Shown: positions 13,607-24,538 of the stretch, one piece after another
Layout of the letters: every line of letters begins with the position of its first letter
Position numbering within the stretch: the first letter of the stretch is position 1
NCBI RefSeq assembly: GCF_029893325.1
Contig: NZ_JARXWL010000015.1
Coordinates: forward strand, 1 to 64,000
Source: Enterococcus sp. PF1-24
Lineage (GTDB): Bacteria > Bacillota > Bacilli > Lactobacillales > Enterococcaceae
Direction: 5' to 3'
DNA length: 64,000 nt
Program-made: the position numbers and the translations under genes
The notes under the pieces: model-generated
Seen by the model: the letters and a program-made list of their open reading frames with translations, nothing else
Told to the model about the DNA's origin: nothing
Database searches by the model: none

Positions 13607-13852
13607 CTAATCTTCAAAAAGATCATCCTTAAGTTCCTTCAAGTCATCTTCAAGATCTTCCATGTCGTCATGGAAATCATCATCATCTTGATAGCTCCAA
13701 AAAGTAATTAATTGGTACCAAGGTCGATCATTATTAGTAATGAATTTTCTAGGTGCAAATCCTGACATAGCAAAAGCCATAAACATCACTAATAGCCCTA
13801 TTACTGTTAAACTTCCACCAATCATAGTGAAAAATTTTCGATTTATTTTCAT
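13607..13852 (-). CDS. Small membrane protein with acidic tail
   Basis: An 81-residue protein with one membrane segment (about residues 9-31) and a C-terminal tail rich in Asp and Glu (QDDDDFHDDMEDLEDD). It overlaps the DUF1700 gene by four bases (ATGA), so it is part of the same operon. I do not recognise a family; it may be a shortened relative of the DUF4097 envelope-stress proteins that usually follow DUF1700, but that is inference. Confidence 0.7.
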   Translation of the reverse strand: MKINRKFFTMIGGSLTVIGLLVMFMAFAMSGFAPRKFITNNDRPWYQLITFWSYQDDDDFHDDMEDLEDDLKELKDDLFED

Positions 13853-14442
13853 AGTCTAACTACCTGCTTTCTAGGTTTAAAAAAGGCATGTTTTAAACCT
13901 GCAAATGTTTTTTTAGTGATTCTTAAGAAACTACCACTTATAGAAAACGTTAAAATTAATAATAAAATACCAATTCCGAAAAAGGCTGCTCCAGCGCCTA
14001 GTTGCATTGTGCCTAAATAAAGCGTATCAGCCATCAATAAAGGGCTAAGCACTGCAGCGGCTGCACCACAAATCGTACAAACAACACCAGTTAAGCCAGT
14101 TGAAAAAGGAATGCACCACAATACCAGATAAAAACTTGCTATAACTGCCACAAAGGCAATTAATAAGCTACCCCAAATCGGAAAACCAATCACTAATAAA
14201 ACAAGCACCCAGGTACTCATGCGACGAGGAATGTCAATTTCAACCTCTTGAATACCAGCAGCTTCTTTAGCCAACTTTTTAGGGCTACCTAGCTTAGCTA
14301 CAGCTTCCTTTTCTGAATAGCCATCTTCCATTAAATCTTGAATAATTTCATCATAATAGTTAATTAGCTGATGTATTTCACTTGGTTTTACTTCATAAGC
14401 CAGCTCATCAGCTAAGGCTTTAATAAAATCAATTCTGTCCAT
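13849..14442 (-). CDS. DUF1700 membrane protein
   Basis: A 197-residue protein with a soluble N-terminal helical domain (about 1-65; LINYYDEIIQDLMEDG and EAVAKLGSP) typical of DUF1700, and three to four membrane segments after residue 75. Such genes are usually coupled to PadR regulators and respond to envelope conditions. Here it lies between the padR-like gene and the small acidic membrane protein. It has no catalytic motif. Confidence 0.85.
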   Translation of the reverse strand: MDRIDFIKALADELAYEVKPSEIHQLINYYDEIIQDLMEDGYSEKEAVAKLGSPKKLAKEAAGIQEVEIDIPRRMSTWVLVLLVIGFPIWGSLLIAFVAVIASFYLVLWCIPFSTGLTGVVCTICGAAAAVLSPLLMADTLYLGTMQLGAGAAFFGIGILLLILTFSISGSFLRITKKTFAGLKHAFFKPRKQVVRL

Positions 14443-14467
14443 TATACAAATCTCCTTTTATTTAATT

Positions 14468-14788
14468 TCAATATAAATCGGCAACGCTTTGAATATAATC
14501 ATGAATCTTTTCTAATTGCTCCCAATCATTTTGCAAGAAATTATCAATACTACTGATTCCTAAATCTGTTACTTGATAATATTTCCGCAAACGACCCTTG
14601 TGTTCCTTCGTATACGTCTGAACCCTACCGCTGACTTCCAAGCGTTTTAAAATCGGATAAAGCGTTGACTCGGTTATCGGTAGCAAAGCAGAAATATTTT
14701 TAACAATTTGATAGCCATAAGAATCATTTTGTTTTAAAGAGGCTAAAATACAATATTCGATAATACCTTTTTTTAATTGACTATCCAT
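14468..14788 (-). CDS. PadR-family transcriptional regulator
   Basis: A winged-helix repressor of about 106 residues. The start ATG of MDSQLKKGIIEYCIL is chosen because GGTGGAG lies five bases upstream. The PadR core NDSYGYQIVKNIS, ITESTLYPILKRLE and GRLRKYYQVT is complete. It heads the operon with DUF1700 and the acidic membrane protein. A palindrome in its own promoter suggests autorepression. Confidence 0.93.
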   Translation of the reverse strand: MDSQLKKGIIEYCILASLKQNDSYGYQIVKNISALLPITESTLYPILKRLEVSGRVQTYTKEHKGRLRKYYQVTDLGISSIDNFLQNDWEQLEKIHDYIQSVADLY

Positions 14789-14865
14789 TTCTCCACCACC
14801 TTTTGTCGCTCTCATGAATTGTCTTTTTTCTTAATAAAATAATTGCTTCATGCTCCTTACATTCA

Positions 14866-14896
14866 ATACTATACATTACATAGTATAAGGTGACAA
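14866..14896 (-). promoter_or_regulatory. padR promoter with palindromic operator
   Basis: On the minus strand TTGTCA (14891-14896) and TATAGT (14868-14873) are 17 bases apart. The palindrome ATACTAT-N7-ATAGTAT (14866-14886) covers the -10 and the spacer. It is a likely binding site for the PadR protein encoded just downstream. Confidence 0.75.
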
Positions 14897-14970
14897 GCTA
14901 TATTCGCAAAAATCAGTCTAAAGTCCGATAAAATAATTTGGAAAACTGAAAAATATTAGCTAAAAACTAA

Positions 14971-15005
14971 AAAAAGATGCCAAAAGCTACATGAACTTTG
15001 GCATC
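14971..15005 (-). terminator. Terminator of the NTF2-like gene
   Basis: GATGCCAAA and TTTGGCATC arms are followed on the minus strand by a T run, directly downstream of the NTF2-like gene. Confidence 0.8.
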
Positions 15006-15010
15006 GTAAA

Positions 15011-15391
15011 CTAACTATTGATTTTTTTACCTATATTTTTCTTTTTCCGCCATTCAGGCGCTTCGCCATCCTCACTCCAAAATTCCTTTAAATAGCAAAT
15101 CTTCCCATCAATCATCCGATAGTAAGAAATCGCATGAAAACTGATAGCTTCATCAACTAATCTCACCTGTGTAATCGAAACATATTCATCAACGCTAATT
15201 TGATTACATTGCAGAACCACGGCTTGCCAAGCCCCTGGATACTCACAATTAGCAACTAAATATTCTTCTCGCGTAAATCGCTCATTCGTATTTGGCCAAT
15301 CAATCACAGCTGTTGTTACAAAATATTCTCTTAAAGCTGGCAACTCTTGTTTAGCGACACTTTGCCAAAAATTTTTAATCACTGCTTCCAT
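15011..15391 (-). CDS. SnoaL/NTF2-like protein
   Basis: A 126-residue protein of the NTF2-like cone fold: an early helix NFWQSVAKQELPALREYF, the strand region AVIDWPNTNE, and a late ISYYRMIDGKICYLKEFWSE stretch as in SnoaL-like proteins. The start behind GGGGGAG is used; a TTG one codon upstream is less likely. Such proteins bind small ligands or act as small isomerases, but no function can be assigned here. It is monocistronic. Confidence 0.75.
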   Translation of the reverse strand: MEAVIKNFWQSVAKQELPALREYFVTTAVIDWPNTNERFTREEYLVANCEYPGAWQAVVLQCNQISVDEYVSITQVRLVDEAISFHAISYYRMIDGKICYLKEFWSEDGEAPEWRKKKNIGKKINS

Positions 15392-15499
15392 CAAGTCTCC
15401 CCCTCAGATTTAAAACTTACTTTCATTATATAAAAGTATTTGAAAAGCACAATCAATTTTCAAATTTCCAGATAATTTTCAAGAAATTTCGATATTTTC

Positions 15500-15527
15500 T
15501 TGCATTTTTTCTGATTAACAGTATCAT
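15500..15527 (+). promoter_or_regulatory. Promoter of the EamA transporter gene
   Basis: TTGCAT and TATCAT are 16 bases apart, about 80 bases upstream of the transporter start. A seven-codon frame (ATG at 15551) with a good RBS lies between them and might be a leader, but this is weak. Confidence 0.5.
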
Positions 15528-15606
15528 GAATAGTAAATTCAAATTATCTCATGAAAGGAAGTGACGGCTTTTAGAAAGTATTTCATTTGCTTTCCTTGCC
15601 AAGAAA

Positions 15607-16512
15607 ATGAATCAAAAAAATATTAAAGGGCATCTTACTGCAATTTTTACCATTTTTGTTTGGGGCACCACTTTTGTTTCTACCAAAAAGCTGTTAGCCT
15701 TCCTGCAACCTATTGAAATTCTATTTTTACGTTTCTTTATTGGTTACTTCACCTTGTGGTTACTAAAACCTAAAGTTGCTCCACATTTTTCTTTTAAAAA
15801 AGAAAAATATTTTATGTTAGCTGGTATCACAGGTATCACTTTATATTACTTATGTGAAAATGTCGCTTTACTCTACACTTCTGCTTCAAATTTAGGGGTA
15901 ATTGTTTCAGTTGCACCATTTTTCACTGCCTTATTCGCTATGATTTTTTTCAAAGAAAAAAAGCCCACCATTTATTTTATGGCAGGCTTCGTAATGGCAA
16001 TTATCGGCATCGCTATTTTAAGTTTTGCTGGCAGCAAAGGGGTTAGTTTCAATCCTTTGGGTGATTTCCTTGGTTTAATGGCTGCGGTTATTTGGGCGAT
16101 TTATTCAATCATCACCAAAAAGATTTCTGAGTTTAAAGTCCCGATTATTTTAGCTACCCGCAAAGTTTTCGCTTATGGCTTACTTTTCATGTTACCAGTT
16201 TTATTTTTTAGTAAACCTAGTTTTGATTTAACCGTGATTACGCAACTAGCTGTTTTAACCCATCTGCTTTACTTAGCAATTGGTGCATCAGCCATTTGCT
16301 TTGTAACTTGGAGCTTTACGATTAATACTTTGGGAGCTGTCCGCGCTAGTGTTTATATTTATGGCGTTCCAGTTGTGACTATCATCGCATCTGTTCTCTT
16401 TCTAAATGAAACTTTAACTTCTGCAATTGCCATCGGAACTTTGTTCACTTTAGCCGGTTTGTTAATCTCAGAAAAACAGCCTAAAGAAGCTTTGCAAGAA
16501 ACGATTGAATAA
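15607..16512 (+). CDS. EamA/DMT-family transporter
   Basis: A 301-residue integral membrane protein with ten predicted segments in two EamA repeats (about 8-140 and 155-290). The first repeat has FVWGTTFVSTK, the second AAVIWAIYSIITKK. Members export metabolites such as amino acids; the substrate cannot be read from the sequence. It is one of the few plus-strand genes and has its own promoter and terminator. Confidence 0.92.
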   Translation: MNQKNIKGHLTAIFTIFVWGTTFVSTKKLLAFLQPIEILFLRFFIGYFTLWLLKPKVAPHFSFKKEKYFMLAGITGITLYYLCENVALLYTSASNLGVIVSVAPFFTALFAMIFFKEKKPTIYFMAGFVMAIIGIAILSFAGSKGVSFNPLGDFLGLMAAVIWAIYSIITKKISEFKVPIILATRKVFAYGLLFMLPVLFFSKPSFDLTVITQLAVLTHLLYLAIGASAICFVTWSFTINTLGAVRASVYIYGVPVVTIIASVLFLNETLTSAIAIGTLFTLAGLLISEKQPKEALQETIE

Positions 16513-16518
16513 ATATTA

Positions 16519-16559
16519 AAAACTTCTCCGCTACTTTTAAGTAGTGAAGAAGTTTTTTT
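16519..16559 (+). terminator. Terminator of the EamA gene
   Basis: AAACTTCT and AGAAGTTT arms, with an inner CTAC/GTAG pair, are followed by a T run on the plus strand, six bases after the stop codon. Confidence 0.85.
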
Positions 16560-16627
16560 GTGGGGATTTATAAATCGTTTTCCGAAAATTCTATACACTT
16601 TTTTCTTGTCACATTTGCCAATAAAAA

Positions 16628-16966
16628 CTACCGATTAAATAAATAGTTTATAAGTAACAATGTATTACCAAGTGCAGTAAATAGTGGTCCTACAGTTTTA
16701 AATATACTTATTTTAAAACCGATAATTCCATCAAATAACTGTACACCGATCATAACTACTGATAATGCTATTAAGAATGAAGAATCCTTAAAAATAAGTA
16801 AGCCTATTGCAACTATTAGTAAAGATGCACTTCTTGACATAGCATATTTTGCATTCGTTAGTGCATTTTTTTCTTGCCTTGCTTTTAAGAAAGTATCAAT
16901 AGAAAATCCAAAACTTACTGCAGAACTTATTAATGTAAAAATTGCACAAATATAATAGCTTATCAT
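16628..16966 (-). CDS. Small four-segment membrane protein, unknown
   Basis: A 112-residue hydrophobic protein with four likely membrane segments and a very good RBS (AGGAGGG). I do not recognise the family. Its small polar loop FLKARQEKNALTNAKYAMSRS separates segments 1 and 2. It stands alone between the EamA gene and eno, facing away from EamA. Confidence 0.7.
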   Translation of the reverse strand: MISYYICAIFTLISSAVSFGFSIDTFLKARQEKNALTNAKYAMSRSASLLIVAIGLLIFKDSSFLIALSVVMIGVQLFDGIIGFKISIFKTVGPLFTALGNTLLLINYLFNR

Positions 16967-17023
16967 ATTGTCCCTCCTATTAGTATGTTTAACTATTCTT
17001 CTAATTTAATTCACTTATCAACA

Positions 17024-17072
17024 AAAATCACTACCTCTCCTCTAAGATTTATAGAGAAAAGATAGTGATTTG
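17024..17072 (-). terminator. Terminator of the glycolytic operon
   Basis: AAATCACTA and TAGTGATTT arms, with an inner purine/pyrimidine stem (TCTC/GAGA), are followed by TTTTTG on the minus strand. It lies about 50 bases after eno and ends the cggR-gap-pgk-tpiA-eno transcript. Confidence 0.8.
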
Positions 17073-17119
17073 TGCTTACAGCTCATTATATAACTTGAAT
17101 CAAACTCCAAGAAATCCTT

Positions 17120-18463
<1,344 letters not shown>

Positions 18464-18543
18464 TTATTTTTTGGGAAAAATCCCTTAAAACCAATTGTAG
18501 TTAAATTTTGCTTAGAGTGCAAATATTTCTTATTATTTTCACT

Positions 18544-19299
18544 CTATTTTACCGCATTTAATAATGCTAAGAAAGAGTCAGCTTCTAAACTTGCGCCACC
18601 GACTAAAGCACCATCAACATTTTCTTTCGCCATGTATTCAGCGATGTTTTCTGGTTTAACAGAACCACCGTATTGAATACGTACGCTTTCAGCTACTTCT
18701 TTACCGTAAAGTTTTTCAACTGTACTACGAACCACGCCACAAATTTCATCAGCGATTTGTGCATCAGCAGATTTACCAGTACCGATTGCCCAGATTGGTT
18801 CATAAGCAATTACCAAGTTGCTTACTTGTTCAGCAGATAAATCAGCTAAACCAGCTGTAATTTGGCCTTCAATCCACTCAGCAGTTTTGCCTGCTTCATA
18901 AGTTTCTAAAGACTCACCACAACAAAGAATTGGTGTCATGCCATTAGCAAAAATAGCTTTTGCTTTTTTGTTAATTTCAGCATCAGTTTCGTGGAAATAT
19001 TCACGACGTTCAGAGTGACCAATAATCACATAATGAACACCTAAATCAGCTAAAGCAGCTGGTGAAGTTTCACCAGTGAAAGCTCCAGCATTTTCCCAGT
19101 AACAATTTTGTCCAGAAATTTTTAATTCAGTTCTGTGAGCTTCAGCCATCAATGTTTCTAAAAACAAAGCTGGTGCGCCGATTACTGAATCAACTTGACT
19201 ATTTGCTGGAATTTTGTTTTTTACTGCTTCAGCAAAAGCTTTTGCTTCTTTAGCAGTTTTGTTCATTTTCCAGTTACCTGCAATAATAGGTTTACGCAT
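18544..19299 (-). CDS. tpiA: Triosephosphate isomerase
   Basis: Interconverts DHAP and glyceraldehyde 3-phosphate. The 251-residue TIM barrel has GNWKMNKT at the N-terminus, the catalytic His in [11 protein letters not shown], the catalytic Glu in [13 protein letters not shown] and the phosphate-binding YGGSVKPEN. It lies between pgk and eno on the same strand. Confidence 0.99.
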   Translation of the reverse strand: MRKPIIAGNWKMNKTAKEAKAFAEAVKNKIPANSQVDSVIGAPALFLETLMAEAHRTELKISGQNCYWENAGAFTGETSPAALADLGVHYVIIGHSERREYFHETDAEINKKAKAIFANGMTPILCCGESLETYEAGKTAEWIEGQITAGLADLSAEQVSNLVIAYEPIWAIGTGKSADAQIADEICGVVRSTVEKLYGKEVAESVRIQYGGSVKPENIAEYMAKENVDGALVGGASLEADSFLALLNAVK

Positions 19300-19318
19300 G
19301 TTATTTGCTCCTTTATGT

Positions 19319-19357
19319 CAAGCTGCATGAGCTAACAAGCTCACTCCGCTTTTTTAT
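19319..19357 (-). repeat. Intercistronic hairpin between pgk and tpiA
   Basis: The stem GAGCT/AGCTC with the end CCGCTTTTTT (plus-strand reading) resembles the tail of the 135-bp repeat at 626-760. It may be a short remnant of that family or an mRNA stabilising hairpin. Confidence 0.4.
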
Positions 19358-20547
19358 TTATCGTTGATTGCTGCTAAGCCTGGTAATTCTTTACCTTCTA
19401 ATAATTCTAAGCTAGCGCCGCCACCTGTAGAAATGTGAGTGAATTTGTCAGCGAAGCCTAATTGAATAGCAGCTGCTGCAGAATCACCACCACCGATGAT
19501 TGTTGTTGCGCCTTCAAGGTTAGCGATTGCTTCACAAACACCAATTGTACCTTTAGCAAAATTGCTCATTTCAAACACACCCATAGGGCCGTTCCAAACA
19601 ACTGTTTTCGCACCAGCTAAAGCTTCAGTGAATAAATCAATTGATTTAGGACCAATATCTAAGCCCATGTATCCTTCTGGTACTGCTTCGCCGTCGCTGA
19701 TTAAAGTTTCAGCGTCATTGCTGAATTCTTTAGAGCATACAGAATCCACTGGTAAAACTAATTTGTCGCCAGCTTTTTCAATAATTGATTTAGCTAAATC
19801 AATTTTATCTGCTTCAACTAAAGAATTACCAATTTCGATACCTTTAGCTTTGTAGAAAGTATAAGTCATACCGCCACCGATAAGGATTTTATCAGCTTTA
19901 GCAATTAAGTTTTCGATTACGCCAATTTTATCAGAAACTTTAGCACCACCAAGGATCGCTACGAATGGGCGTTTTGGTGCTTCAACAGCTTCACCGATAA
20001 ATTTAATTTCTTTATCCATTAAGAAACCAGCAACAGTTGGAATACCAGTTGAAGCGATTCCTACGTTTGAAGCATGCGCACGGTGAGCAGTACCGAAAGC
20101 ATCATTTACAAATACATCGCCTAAAGAAGCCCAGTATTTACCTAATTCAGTATTATTTTTACTTTCTTTTTTACCATCAATATCTTCAAAACGAGTGTTT
20201 TCGAAAACAACAACATCGCCATCTTTCATATTGTTGATTGCTGCTTCTAATTGTGCTCCGCGAGTTTCAGGAACAAAAGTTACTTCTTTACCTAATAATT
20301 CTCCTAAACGTTTTGCAACAGGAGCTAATGATTTGCCTTCTTTGTCAGCTTCTTCTTTAACACGGCCTAAGTGAGAGAATAAAATCGCTTTTCCGCCATT
20401 TTCAATTACATAATTAATTGTTGGTAAAGCAGCTACAATCCGGTTATCATTTGTGATTACGCCATCTTTTAATGGAACATTAAAGTCAACACGTACTAAA
20501 ACTTTTTTATCTTTTAAATCAATATCTTTGACAGTCATTTTTGCCAT
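19354..20547 (-). CDS. pgk: Phosphoglycerate kinase
   Basis: Transfers phosphate from 1,3-bisphosphoglycerate to ADP. The 397 residues match the family. The N-domain has [12 protein letters not shown] and LFSHLGRVK, the C-domain has the nucleotide loop [13 protein letters not shown] and [10 protein letters not shown]. It lies between gap and tpiA. Confidence 0.99.
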   Translation of the reverse strand: MAKMTVKDIDLKDKKVLVRVDFNVPLKDGVITNDNRIVAALPTINYVIENGGKAILFSHLGRVKEEADKEGKSLAPVAKRLGELLGKEVTFVPETRGAQLEAAINNMKDGDVVVFENTRFEDIDGKKESKNNTELGKYWASLGDVFVNDAFGTAHRAHASNVGIASTGIPTVAGFLMDKEIKFIGEAVEAPKRPFVAILGGAKVSDKIGVIENLIAKADKILIGGGMTYTFYKAKGIEIGNSLVEADKIDLAKSIIEKAGDKLVLPVDSVCSKEFSNDAETLISDGEAVPEGYMGLDIGPKSIDLFTEALAGAKTVVWNGPMGVFEMSNFAKGTIGVCEAIANLEGATTIIGGGDSAAAAIQLGFADKFTHISTGGGASLELLEGKELPGLAAINDK

Positions 20548-20579
20548 GAAGTGTTCCTCCGTATTCTTGTTTGCCTGAG

Positions 20580-20612
20580 AAAAAAAAGCGGAGAAGCGCG
20601 TCGCTTCCCCGC
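20580..20612 (-). terminator. Attenuator-like terminator between gap and pgk
   Basis: GCGGGGAAGCG and CGCTTCTCCGC form a strong stem followed by eight T on the minus strand. It sits inside the operon, so it would end part of the transcripts after gap. A second hairpin (GCACAA/TTGTGT region, 20657-20690) lies just after the gap stop and has no T run. Confidence 0.75.
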
Positions 20613-20704
20613 TTGATTAGACAATGTTTTCAATTACATTGATAAAATCTTGCAGCACAATTTTGATGATTCATCAAAGTTGTGTCGCTTACTTTAACTA
20701 GCTC

Positions 20705-21706
20705 TTATAAGTTTGCAAAGTATTCTAAAGTACGAACTAATTGAGCAGTGTATGACATTTCATTGTCATACCAAGCAACAGTTTTAACTAATTGTTTGTC
20801 GCCAACTGTCATTACTTTAGTTTGAGTTGCATCAAATAATGAACCAAAAGCCATACCTACGATATCAGAAGATACTAATTGTTCTTCAGTATAACCATAA
20901 GAATCGTTAGCAGCAGCTTTCATTGTAGCGTTGATTTCGTCAACAGTTACATTTTTATCAAGAACTGTTACTAATTCAGTTAATGAACCAGTTGCAACTG
21001 GAACACGTTGTGCAGCGCCATCTAATTTACCGCTTAATGCTGGAATTACTAAACCAATTGCTTTAGCAGCACCAGTTGTATTAGGAACGATGTTTTCTGC
21101 AGCAGCACGAGCACGGCGGAAGTCACCTTTAGGGTGTGGTCCGTCAAGAGTCATTTGGTCACCAGTGTAAGCGTGAATTGTTGTCATTAAACCTTCAACA
21201 ATACCAAAGTTGTCATTTAAAGCTTTAGCCATAGGAGCTAAACAGTTTGTTGTACATGAAGCACCAGAAATAACTGTTTCTTTACCAGTTAAGATTTCAT
21301 GGTTTGTGTTGTAAACAACTGTTGGTACATCATCGCCACCAGGAGCAGAGATAACTACGCGTTTAGCCCCAGCTGTTAAATGTTTTTCAGCAGCTGTTTT
21401 AGAAGTGAAGAAACCAGTACATTCTAATACGATATCTACACCTAAATCACCCCATGGTAATTCTTCAGGGTTACGGTTAGCTAATACTTTAACTTCTTTA
21501 CCATTAACGTTGAAATATCCATCATGAACTTCAACTGTTCCGTTGAAACGGCCTTGAGTTGTGTCATATTTCAACAAGTGAGCTAACATTTTAGCATCTG
21601 TTAAGTCGTTGATAGCAACAACTTCAATCCCCGCTACTTCTTGAATACGGCGGAATGCTAAGCGTCCAATACGTCCAAATCCATTAATACCTACTTTAAC
21701 TGTCAT
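20705..21706 (-). CDS. gap: Glyceraldehyde-3-phosphate dehydrogenase
   Basis: NAD-dependent glycolytic enzyme, 333 residues. The N-terminal Rossmann motif [16 protein letters not shown] is followed by the catalytic Cys151 in [12 protein letters not shown], and HAYTGDQ and WYDNEMSY are also present. It directly follows cggR (41 bases) and is the most expressed part of the operon in related bacteria. Confidence 0.99.
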   Translation of the reverse strand: MTVKVGINGFGRIGRLAFRRIQEVAGIEVVAINDLTDAKMLAHLLKYDTTQGRFNGTVEVHDGYFNVNGKEVKVLANRNPEELPWGDLGVDIVLECTGFFTSKTAAEKHLTAGAKRVVISAPGGDDVPTVVYNTNHEILTGKETVISGASCTTNCLAPMAKALNDNFGIVEGLMTTIHAYTGDQMTLDGPHPKGDFRRARAAAENIVPNTTGAAKAIGLVIPALSGKLDGAAQRVPVATGSLTELVTVLDKNVTVDEINATMKAAANDSYGYTEEQLVSSDIVGMAFGSLFDATQTKVMTVGDKQLVKTVAWYDNEMSYTAQLVRTLEYFANL

Positions 21707-21747
21707 TTAAGATTTCCTCCTTATGAAAATCGAAAAAATTATTTATT

Positions 21748-22785
21748 TTAAAGGGTTACCCCTTTTAAAATCTCATTAGCTGCGGCTTCATCAGTAATCA
21801 GCCACGTTTGTTTTGGTGCATGTTCCAAATAAGCACGAATCGCTTTAGCTTTGGTCTTGCCGCCAGCAACTGCAAAAATATGTGGGACTTTTTGCAATGC
21901 TTCAAGCTGCAAGCCAATGCGGGGAACTTTGTAAATTACTTCACCAGCTTCGTCAAAGAAATAACCAAAAGACTCAGCCACGGCATTTTGTTGTTTCAAC
22001 ATGACCAACTGCTCTTCATTCATCTTACGGCGAGCAGCCATATGCAAAGCACGCCCAATACTATGAATAACACAATTTGCATGATTAATCAACTCTAACA
22101 CATCATCAATAGCAGGCTCTTGCAATAAAGTTTGATACGTTTCTTCACTTAATTGCTCTGGCACATATAAAGCTCGATGCTCGCCACCAGAATTACCGGC
22201 CATTACAGCACTAACTGTATTGGCTTGAACGGTTAGGGCTTCCCCAATTCCGCCTCGCGCTGGCACAAAAACATTATGGCGTTTACTGCTTTCCAAATTA
22301 GAAAAGTGATTGGCAATTTCTGCCATCGTTGTCCCGCCCATTACTGCTATAATATTTTGACCTTCTGGCAACACTAAATCTAACATATTATTTAGCACTT
22401 CACCAAATTCTGAAACAACTTCAACATGTAAGTCGCTATCGCCTTCAATGACTAAACAACGTTCAATCCCAAAATGATTAGCGATTTGGTGCTCTAAATC
22501 ATCCATGCCACTTAATTGATTCATAATCTTCTCTAGGCTATGGAAAATTTCTTTTCCTTTACTAGTTAAAGACATGCCACTTTTAGCACTGGTTAACAAA
22601 CCCAACTGTCTTAAAAAATCTGTTTCCGTCCGTAACATCCGTTCGGTCATTTCTAAATTTTCCGCCAAACTTCTGCGGCCGATTGGTTGTAGCCAGTAAA
22701 CTGCTTTTAAAATCTGAAATCTTTCTTGTAACGTTTCAACTAATTCAGGCACTAACGCCTCAACTAATTTTAGTTCATTTAACAT
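21748..22785 (-). CDS. cggR: Central glycolytic gene repressor CggR
   Basis: SorC-family repressor that responds to fructose-1,6-bisphosphate in Bacillus. The ATG of MLNELKLVEALV is used because GAAGGAG lies seven bases upstream; a longer frame would overlap the operator. The 345 residues have an N-terminal winged helix (about 30-85, GRRSLAENLEMTERMLRTE) and a sugar-phosphate domain with VMGGTTMAEIA and AGGKTKAKAIRAYL. It is the first gene of the gap operon and likely represses it. Confidence 0.96.
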   Translation of the reverse strand: MLNELKLVEALVPELVETLQERFQILKAVYWLQPIGRRSLAENLEMTERMLRTETDFLRQLGLLTSAKSGMSLTSKGKEIFHSLEKIMNQLSGMDDLEHQIANHFGIERCLVIEGDSDLHVEVVSEFGEVLNNMLDLVLPEGQNIIAVMGGTTMAEIANHFSNLESSKRHNVFVPARGGIGEALTVQANTVSAVMAGNSGGEHRALYVPEQLSEETYQTLLQEPAIDDVLELINHANCVIHSIGRALHMAARRKMNEEQLVMLKQQNAVAESFGYFFDEAGEVIYKVPRIGLQLEALQKVPHIFAVAGGKTKAKAIRAYLEHAPKQTWLITDEAAANEILKGVTL

Positions 22786-22799
22786 GTCCTTCTCCTTCG

Positions 22800-22838
22800 T
22801 TGGACGAAAAATGTCCAGAGTAGACCAAAAGCGACCCA
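22800..22838 (-). promoter_or_regulatory. Putative CggR operator
   Basis: On the minus strand, GGGTC-N6-GGTC is followed by GGAC-N7-GTCC with a repeat period of 21 bases, two helical turns. The layout mirrors the Bacillus CggR operator (GGGAC-N6-TGTC, tandem). It lies 15 bases upstream of the chosen cggR start. Confidence 0.65.
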
Positions 22839-23092
22839 TAGATGATAAAAAAAGTGATTGAACTGCTGGCATTCTTATATCAACATCTCAATCTCACAAA
22901 ATTAATTCTATCACTTCTCTTATTTTTTTTCAACTAAAAGAAACAAGATTTATCTAATAACTGAAGAAAACTACTCTTTTTCATAATAAAATGGTACTTT
23001 TACGTGAGAATGTTAATTATCATAGGAATTATACTTGCTGAAACTGATGTATTTTATGGTTACCTATAATGAAAGAAATAATTTATAATATC
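22839..23092. other. Gap upstream of cggR
   Basis: AT-rich region between the CggR operator and the rpoN terminator. No gene is seen. The cggR promoter should be here, but several weak -35/-10 pairs are possible and none stands out. Confidence 0.4.
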
Positions 23093-23142
23093 AAAAAAAG
23101 CCTTCAGAGCAGCCATAAAGTTTTATGGCTATGCTCTGAAGA
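23093..23142 (-). terminator. Terminator of rpoN
   Basis: CTTCAGAGCA and TGCTCTGAAG arms, with an inner CCATAA/TTATGG pairing, are followed by a T run on the minus strand, eight bases after the rpoN stop. Confidence 0.85.
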
Positions 23143-23150
23143 CTTAAATT

Positions 23151-24476
23151 TTAATCGTCATATCTTTTTCGTTTGGAAGAAGTCGGAATCCCTAAGGCTT
23201 CTCGATATTTCGTAACAGTTCGGCGGGAAATTTGCGCACCATCGGCTTTTAATAAATCAGCCAATTTCTGATCAGAATAAGGACGATTTTTATTTTCCTC
23301 TTCAATCACTTTCTTCAATTGCTGTTTGACACTATCTGCCGACTGATCCGCTCCATTATTAGAGCTAGCAATTTTATTGGTAAAAAAAGTTTTCAACTCA
23401 AAAATTCCAAAATCGGTTTCTAAATATTTACCATTAACGGAACGGCTAACCGTTGATTCATGAATTTCCAATTGCTCGGCTATTTCCTTCATAGTTAAAG
23501 CTTGAATTGGCCGGCTAGCCTCTAAGAAAAAGCCCGTTTGCCTTTCAATAATTGCTGTGCCTACTTTTAAAATCGTATCGCCACGTTGCAACATCGTCCG
23601 CTTCAACCAATCAAATTCCTGTTGCTTTTCTTTCAAATAATCCAGTGTTGCTTGATCAGCTTGCTGCTTCATCCGCTCAAAATAGCCTTCTTGCAACTTA
23701 ATTTCCGGCTGCCCTTTGCGATTTGAAGAAACCTTGATTTCGTCATCTATAACTTTTACTCGTAAATCAGGCACCACATACAATTCCGTTTGGTGATTAA
23801 AGCCACTGCCAGGAGCTGGCGATAGCGTTTGAATATAATCAAAAACCTTTTGAATATCAGATAGTTGCACACCAAATTTTTTAGCAATCTTCTCCCATTG
23901 ACGATTGACTAAATCATCAAAGCCTTCTTCCAAAACAATGTAAGCCAAATTCGGTGCGTTATTATCCCGTTCCGTTTGCAACATTAAACACTCTTGCAAA
24001 TTTCGGGCACCCACTCCTGCTGGGTCTAATTGTTGAATCAAAGTTAGCGCATCTAGCATTTGAATTGTATCAGCACCGGTTTTCGCCTGTGCTTCCTCTA
24101 ATGACAGCTTCAAATAACCATTCACATCAATATATTCAACTAAAAATAAAACTAATTTACGTAAATAAGTATCACGATAATTCAAATGAACTTGATTAAT
24201 CAAATATTCAAATAAAGAAATGTTCGTTTCGGGAATTTGATTGATAAAGTTATTTTCCCCTTGCCAACTATTACTGCCACGACCATAATCTGGCGTTATA
24301 CTAGGTGGAATCACTTCAATCAAAGGATTTTCCAAAGCTTTATTTTCAATGTAGTCAACCAACTGCTCAGAATTATATTGTAAAACTTGCAAAGACTGTT
24401 GCAATTGTTGCGTCATGGCAAGTTTTTGCATTTGCTTTTGCTGCTGTTGTTGTGAAAAATTCTGCTGAAATTTCAT
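23151..24476 (-). CDS. rpoN: RNA polymerase sigma-54 factor
   Basis: Alternative sigma factor that needs activator ATPases (in enterococci mostly PTS-linked LevR-type). The 441 residues have the Gln-rich region I (QQQQQKQMQKLAMTQQLQQS), the core-binding middle and the RpoN box SRRTVTKYREALGIP near the C-terminus. The first ATG follows a GGGGAA RBS. No sigma-54 activator or -24/-12 promoter was seen in the window. Confidence 0.97.
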   Translation of the reverse strand: MKFQQNFSQQQQQKQMQKLAMTQQLQQSLQVLQYNSEQLVDYIENKALENPLIEVIPPSITPDYGRGSNSWQGENNFINQIPETNISLFEYLINQVHLNYRDTYLRKLVLFLVEYIDVNGYLKLSLEEAQAKTGADTIQMLDALTLIQQLDPAGVGARNLQECLMLQTERDNNAPNLAYIVLEEGFDDLVNRQWEKIAKKFGVQLSDIQKVFDYIQTLSPAPGSGFNHQTELYVVPDLRVKVIDDEIKVSSNRKGQPEIKLQEGYFERMKQQADQATLDYLKEKQQEFDWLKRTMLQRGDTILKVGTAIIERQTGFFLEASRPIQALTMKEIAEQLEIHESTVSRSVNGKYLETDFGIFELKTFFTNKIASSNNGADQSADSVKQQLKKVIEEENKNRPYSDQKLADLLKADGAQISRRTVTKYREALGIPTSSKRKRYDD

Positions 24477-24538
24477 TTCTTTCTCAATTCCCCTTGTTTT
24501 TTTTAACCAAATCAGCTAAACTATTACTCGTGCTTAAT

